Assembly: GCA_030826005.1 (NCBI GenBank)
Contig: JAPJOW010000189.1
Span: 1-6,768, forward strand
Source: Aliterella sp. RAGGC_92
GTDB lineage: Bacteria; Cyanobacteriota; Cyanobacteriia; Cyanobacteriales; Chroococcidiopsidaceae
Direction of reading: 5' to 3'
DNA: 6,768 bases
Position numbers and translations under genes: made by a program
Shown: positions 5,699 through 6,768 of the stretch, piece by piece
Position numbering within the stretch: position 1 is the stretch's first letter
How the letters are laid out: each line of letters starts with the position of its first letter
The notes under the pieces: model-generated
What the model was told of the DNA's origin: nothing
Seen by the model: only the letters and a program-made list of their open reading frames with translations
The model's database searches: none

Positions 5699-6049
5699 AT
5701 GCCAGAATTTTTGATTACTTGGGCGATCGCCACAGTAGCATTGATAATTACAGCAAGTATAGTTCCAGGTTTGCTTGTCACCAATATTGTTAGCGCCGCG
5801 ATCGCTTCTATTGTTTTAGGGCTAGTCAATGCCATTGTTAAGCCTCTACTGGTCGTTTTTACTCTACCGCTAACTCTGCTAACTTTTGGCTTATTTTTAT
5901 TTGTCATTAATGCCATTGTAATTTTGCTGGCTGCGAAATTGACACCAGGTTTTGTTGTTGGCGGATTCTTCCCAGCTTTGATTGGTTCAATTGTTCTAAC
6001 TTTAATTACAAGCGGGTTAACAATGCTTGTGGGTAAAAGAGGTAGATAA
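5699..6049 (+). CDS. phage holin family 4-type small membrane protein
   Basis: The product is 116 residues, nearly all hydrophobic, with four predicted membrane helices (about 4-24, 28-50, 54-80 and 86-110) and a basic end, GKRGR. The conserved stretch NAIVKPLLVVFTLPLTLLTF followed by GLFLFVINAIVILLAAKLTPGF matches the 'phage holin family 4' (Phage_holin_4_2, YvlD-like) proteins, which are widespread in bacterial chromosomes including cyanobacteria. Despite the name, they are usually not in prophages and have no proven lysis role. No endolysin, spanin or other phage gene is near, so a cell-envelope role is more likely than lysis. Two HIP1 sites lie within the coding sequence. The length is normal and the start is the only sensible ATG. 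Confidence 0.92.
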   Translation: MPEFLITWAIATVALIITASIVPGLLVTNIVSAAIASIVLGLVNAIVKPLLVVFTLPLTLLTFGLFLFVINAIVILLAAKLTPGFVVGGFFPALIGSIVLTLITSGLTMLVGKRGR

Positions 6050-6052
6050 TTA

Positions 6053-6068
6053 AAGTGCGATCGCACTT
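6053..6068. repeat. 16-base perfect palindrome centred on HIP1
   Basis: AAGTGCGATCGCACTT is a perfect palindrome that extends the HIP1 octamer by four bases on each side. It begins three bases after the holin-like gene's stop. In RNA it could form a short hairpin (about 6 bp with a GATC loop) followed by TGTTAAAATT, so a weak terminator is possible, but an extended HIP1 site is the simpler reading. The rest of the 78-base gap up to 6127 shows nothing else. Confidence 0.75.
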
Positions 6069-6127
6069 GTTAAAATTCCTCGGTTATAGCTGGTAGCTTG
6101 CGGTTATGCGGTGACGAAACAATTAAT

Positions 6128-6768
6128 ATGCTCAATCTAAAATTAGCCGATAAGCCAGATTTGGCTTATAAAGTGTTGTGTTTAGGCTCTCATAGCGACG
6201 ATATAGAGATTGGTTGCGGAGGGACAATTTTAAAATTAGTCAAAAACTATCCAAATATCGTGTTTCAATGGGTAGTTTTTAGTTCTAGTCCAGAAAGAGA
6301 AAAAGAAGCTATTTGCAGTGCAGGTAAGTTTTTAGCAGGTGTAACAGAAAAACAGATAATAGTTAAAAGTTTTCGCGATGGGTTTTTGCCTTTTATGGCT
6401 ATAGATGTTAAAGAAGCTTTTGAGCAATTAAAAAAAGATTTCAATCCCGATCTCATACTTACTCACTATCGCCACGATGCCCATCAAGATCATCGCTTAA
6501 TTTCCGAGCTTACATGGAATACCTTTAGAAATCATCTGATTTTAGAATACGAAATTCCTAAGTATGATGGCGATTTGGGCAATCCTAATTTTTATGTTCC
6601 CTTAGAAAGCGACCTTTGCCAACAGAAGATTAAGTATATATTGGATAGCTTTCCTTCTCAAAAAGACAAGCAATGGTTTACTGAAGAAACTTTTTTAGCA
6701 ATTCTCAGAATCCGAGGGATAGAATCAAACGCGCCAGATAAATACGCTGAAGCTTTTTATGCGCGCAA
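6128..6768 (+). CDS. PIG-L/LmbE-family zinc deacetylase, 3' truncated
   Basis: The frame from ATG 6128 stays open to the window end, giving 213 residues plus two bases. The N-terminal motif KVLCLGSHSDDIEIGCGGTI (15-34) is the family's '(P/A)HPDDxxxGxGG' zinc and catalytic signature with H22, D24 and D25; S23 replaces the usual proline. The second motif, THYRHDAHQDHR (112-123), supplies the third zinc ligand, H122. Family members (about 220-240 aa) remove N-acetyl groups from sugars such as GlcNAc-linked compounds; in bacteria many lie in surface polysaccharide or glycoconjugate loci. Substrate cannot be read from the sequence, and the needed neighbours are beyond the edge. Probably only the last few residues are missing. 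No strong Shine-Dalgarno precedes the start. Confidence 0.92.
   Translation, partial: MLNLKLADKPDLAYKVLCLGSHSDDIEIGCGGTILKLVKNYPNIVFQWVVFSSSPEREKEAICSAGKFLAGVTEKQIIVKSFRDGFLPFMAIDVKEAFEQLKKDFNPDLILTHYRHDAHQDHRLISELTWNTFRNHLILEYEIPKYDGDLGNPNFYVPLESDLCQQKIKYILDSFPSQKDKQWFTEETFLAILRIRGIESNAPDKYAEAFYAR

Noticed and set aside
5699..6049. Prophage remnant suggested by the holin-like gene
   Set aside because: This family is common in non-phage chromosomal settings, and no other phage-type gene is nearby.
5608..6066. Other open frames across the divergent region and antisense to the holin-like gene
   Set aside because: The antisense frame is long only because the holin-like gene is hydrophobic and low in complexity; the plus-strand frame at 5608-5793 crosses the start of that gene in another frame.
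6265..6456. Minus-strand frame inside the deacetylase gene
   Set aside because: It overlaps the region between the two zinc motifs of a clear PIG-L protein and has no family resemblance.

Overview
The window is chromosomal DNA from a cyanobacterium. Three observations support this. The HIP1 octamer GCGATCGC occurs 13 times in 6.8 kb, where chance would give far fewer than one. Several genes are typical of cyanobacteria: ycf66, the xisH/xisI pair, a lumen-type pentapeptide-repeat protein, and a DUF6888/DUF6887-like pair. The codon use is moderately AT-rich. I cannot name the genus; the HIP1 density and the GTAGAGACG-type palindrome fit a Nostocales/Chroococcidiopsis-like lineage, but this is inference.

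Layout, left half (accessory). A truncated small gene (1-172, +) overlaps a second small gene (172-381, +) by one base; together they look like the DUF6888/DUF6887 pair. A 149-base gap rich in HIP1 sites follows. Next, on the minus strand, is xisH-xisI (1267 down to 531), overlapping by 13 bp, each with a strong Shine-Dalgarno. No fdxN element and no xisF recombinase is visible, so this is a stand-alone XisHI module. A perfect 12-base inverted repeat (1385-1409) separates it from ycf66 (1417-2244, -), which encodes a three-helix membrane domain followed by a Pro/Glu/Thr-rich tail with an internal tandem repeat.

Layout, right half (mostly housekeeping). A 240-bp intergenic region separates ycf66 from the divergent gnd (2485-3981, +; 6-phosphogluconate dehydrogenase of the oxidative pentose phosphate pathway). 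gnd converges on purK (4022-5140, -; purine biosynthesis). The 40-bp gap between their stop codons holds a 31-base near-perfect palindrome, one end of which forms the purK stop codon. purK overlaps by 10 bp a secreted pentapeptide-repeat gene (5131-5619, -) and probably forms an operon with it. On the other side of a 79-bp divergent region are a four-helix holin-4 family membrane protein (5699-6049, +) and a PIG-L/LmbE-type zinc deacetylase (6128 to the window end, +, truncated).

The metabolic genes show no obvious shared pathway beyond NADPH/pentose and purine supply. The part most open to new biology is the left end, where two overlapping two-gene modules of unknown or poorly known role lie tail to tail. 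No rRNA, tRNA, CRISPR array, insertion sequence or plasmid origin was seen, and no gene-free stretch exceeds 300 bases.
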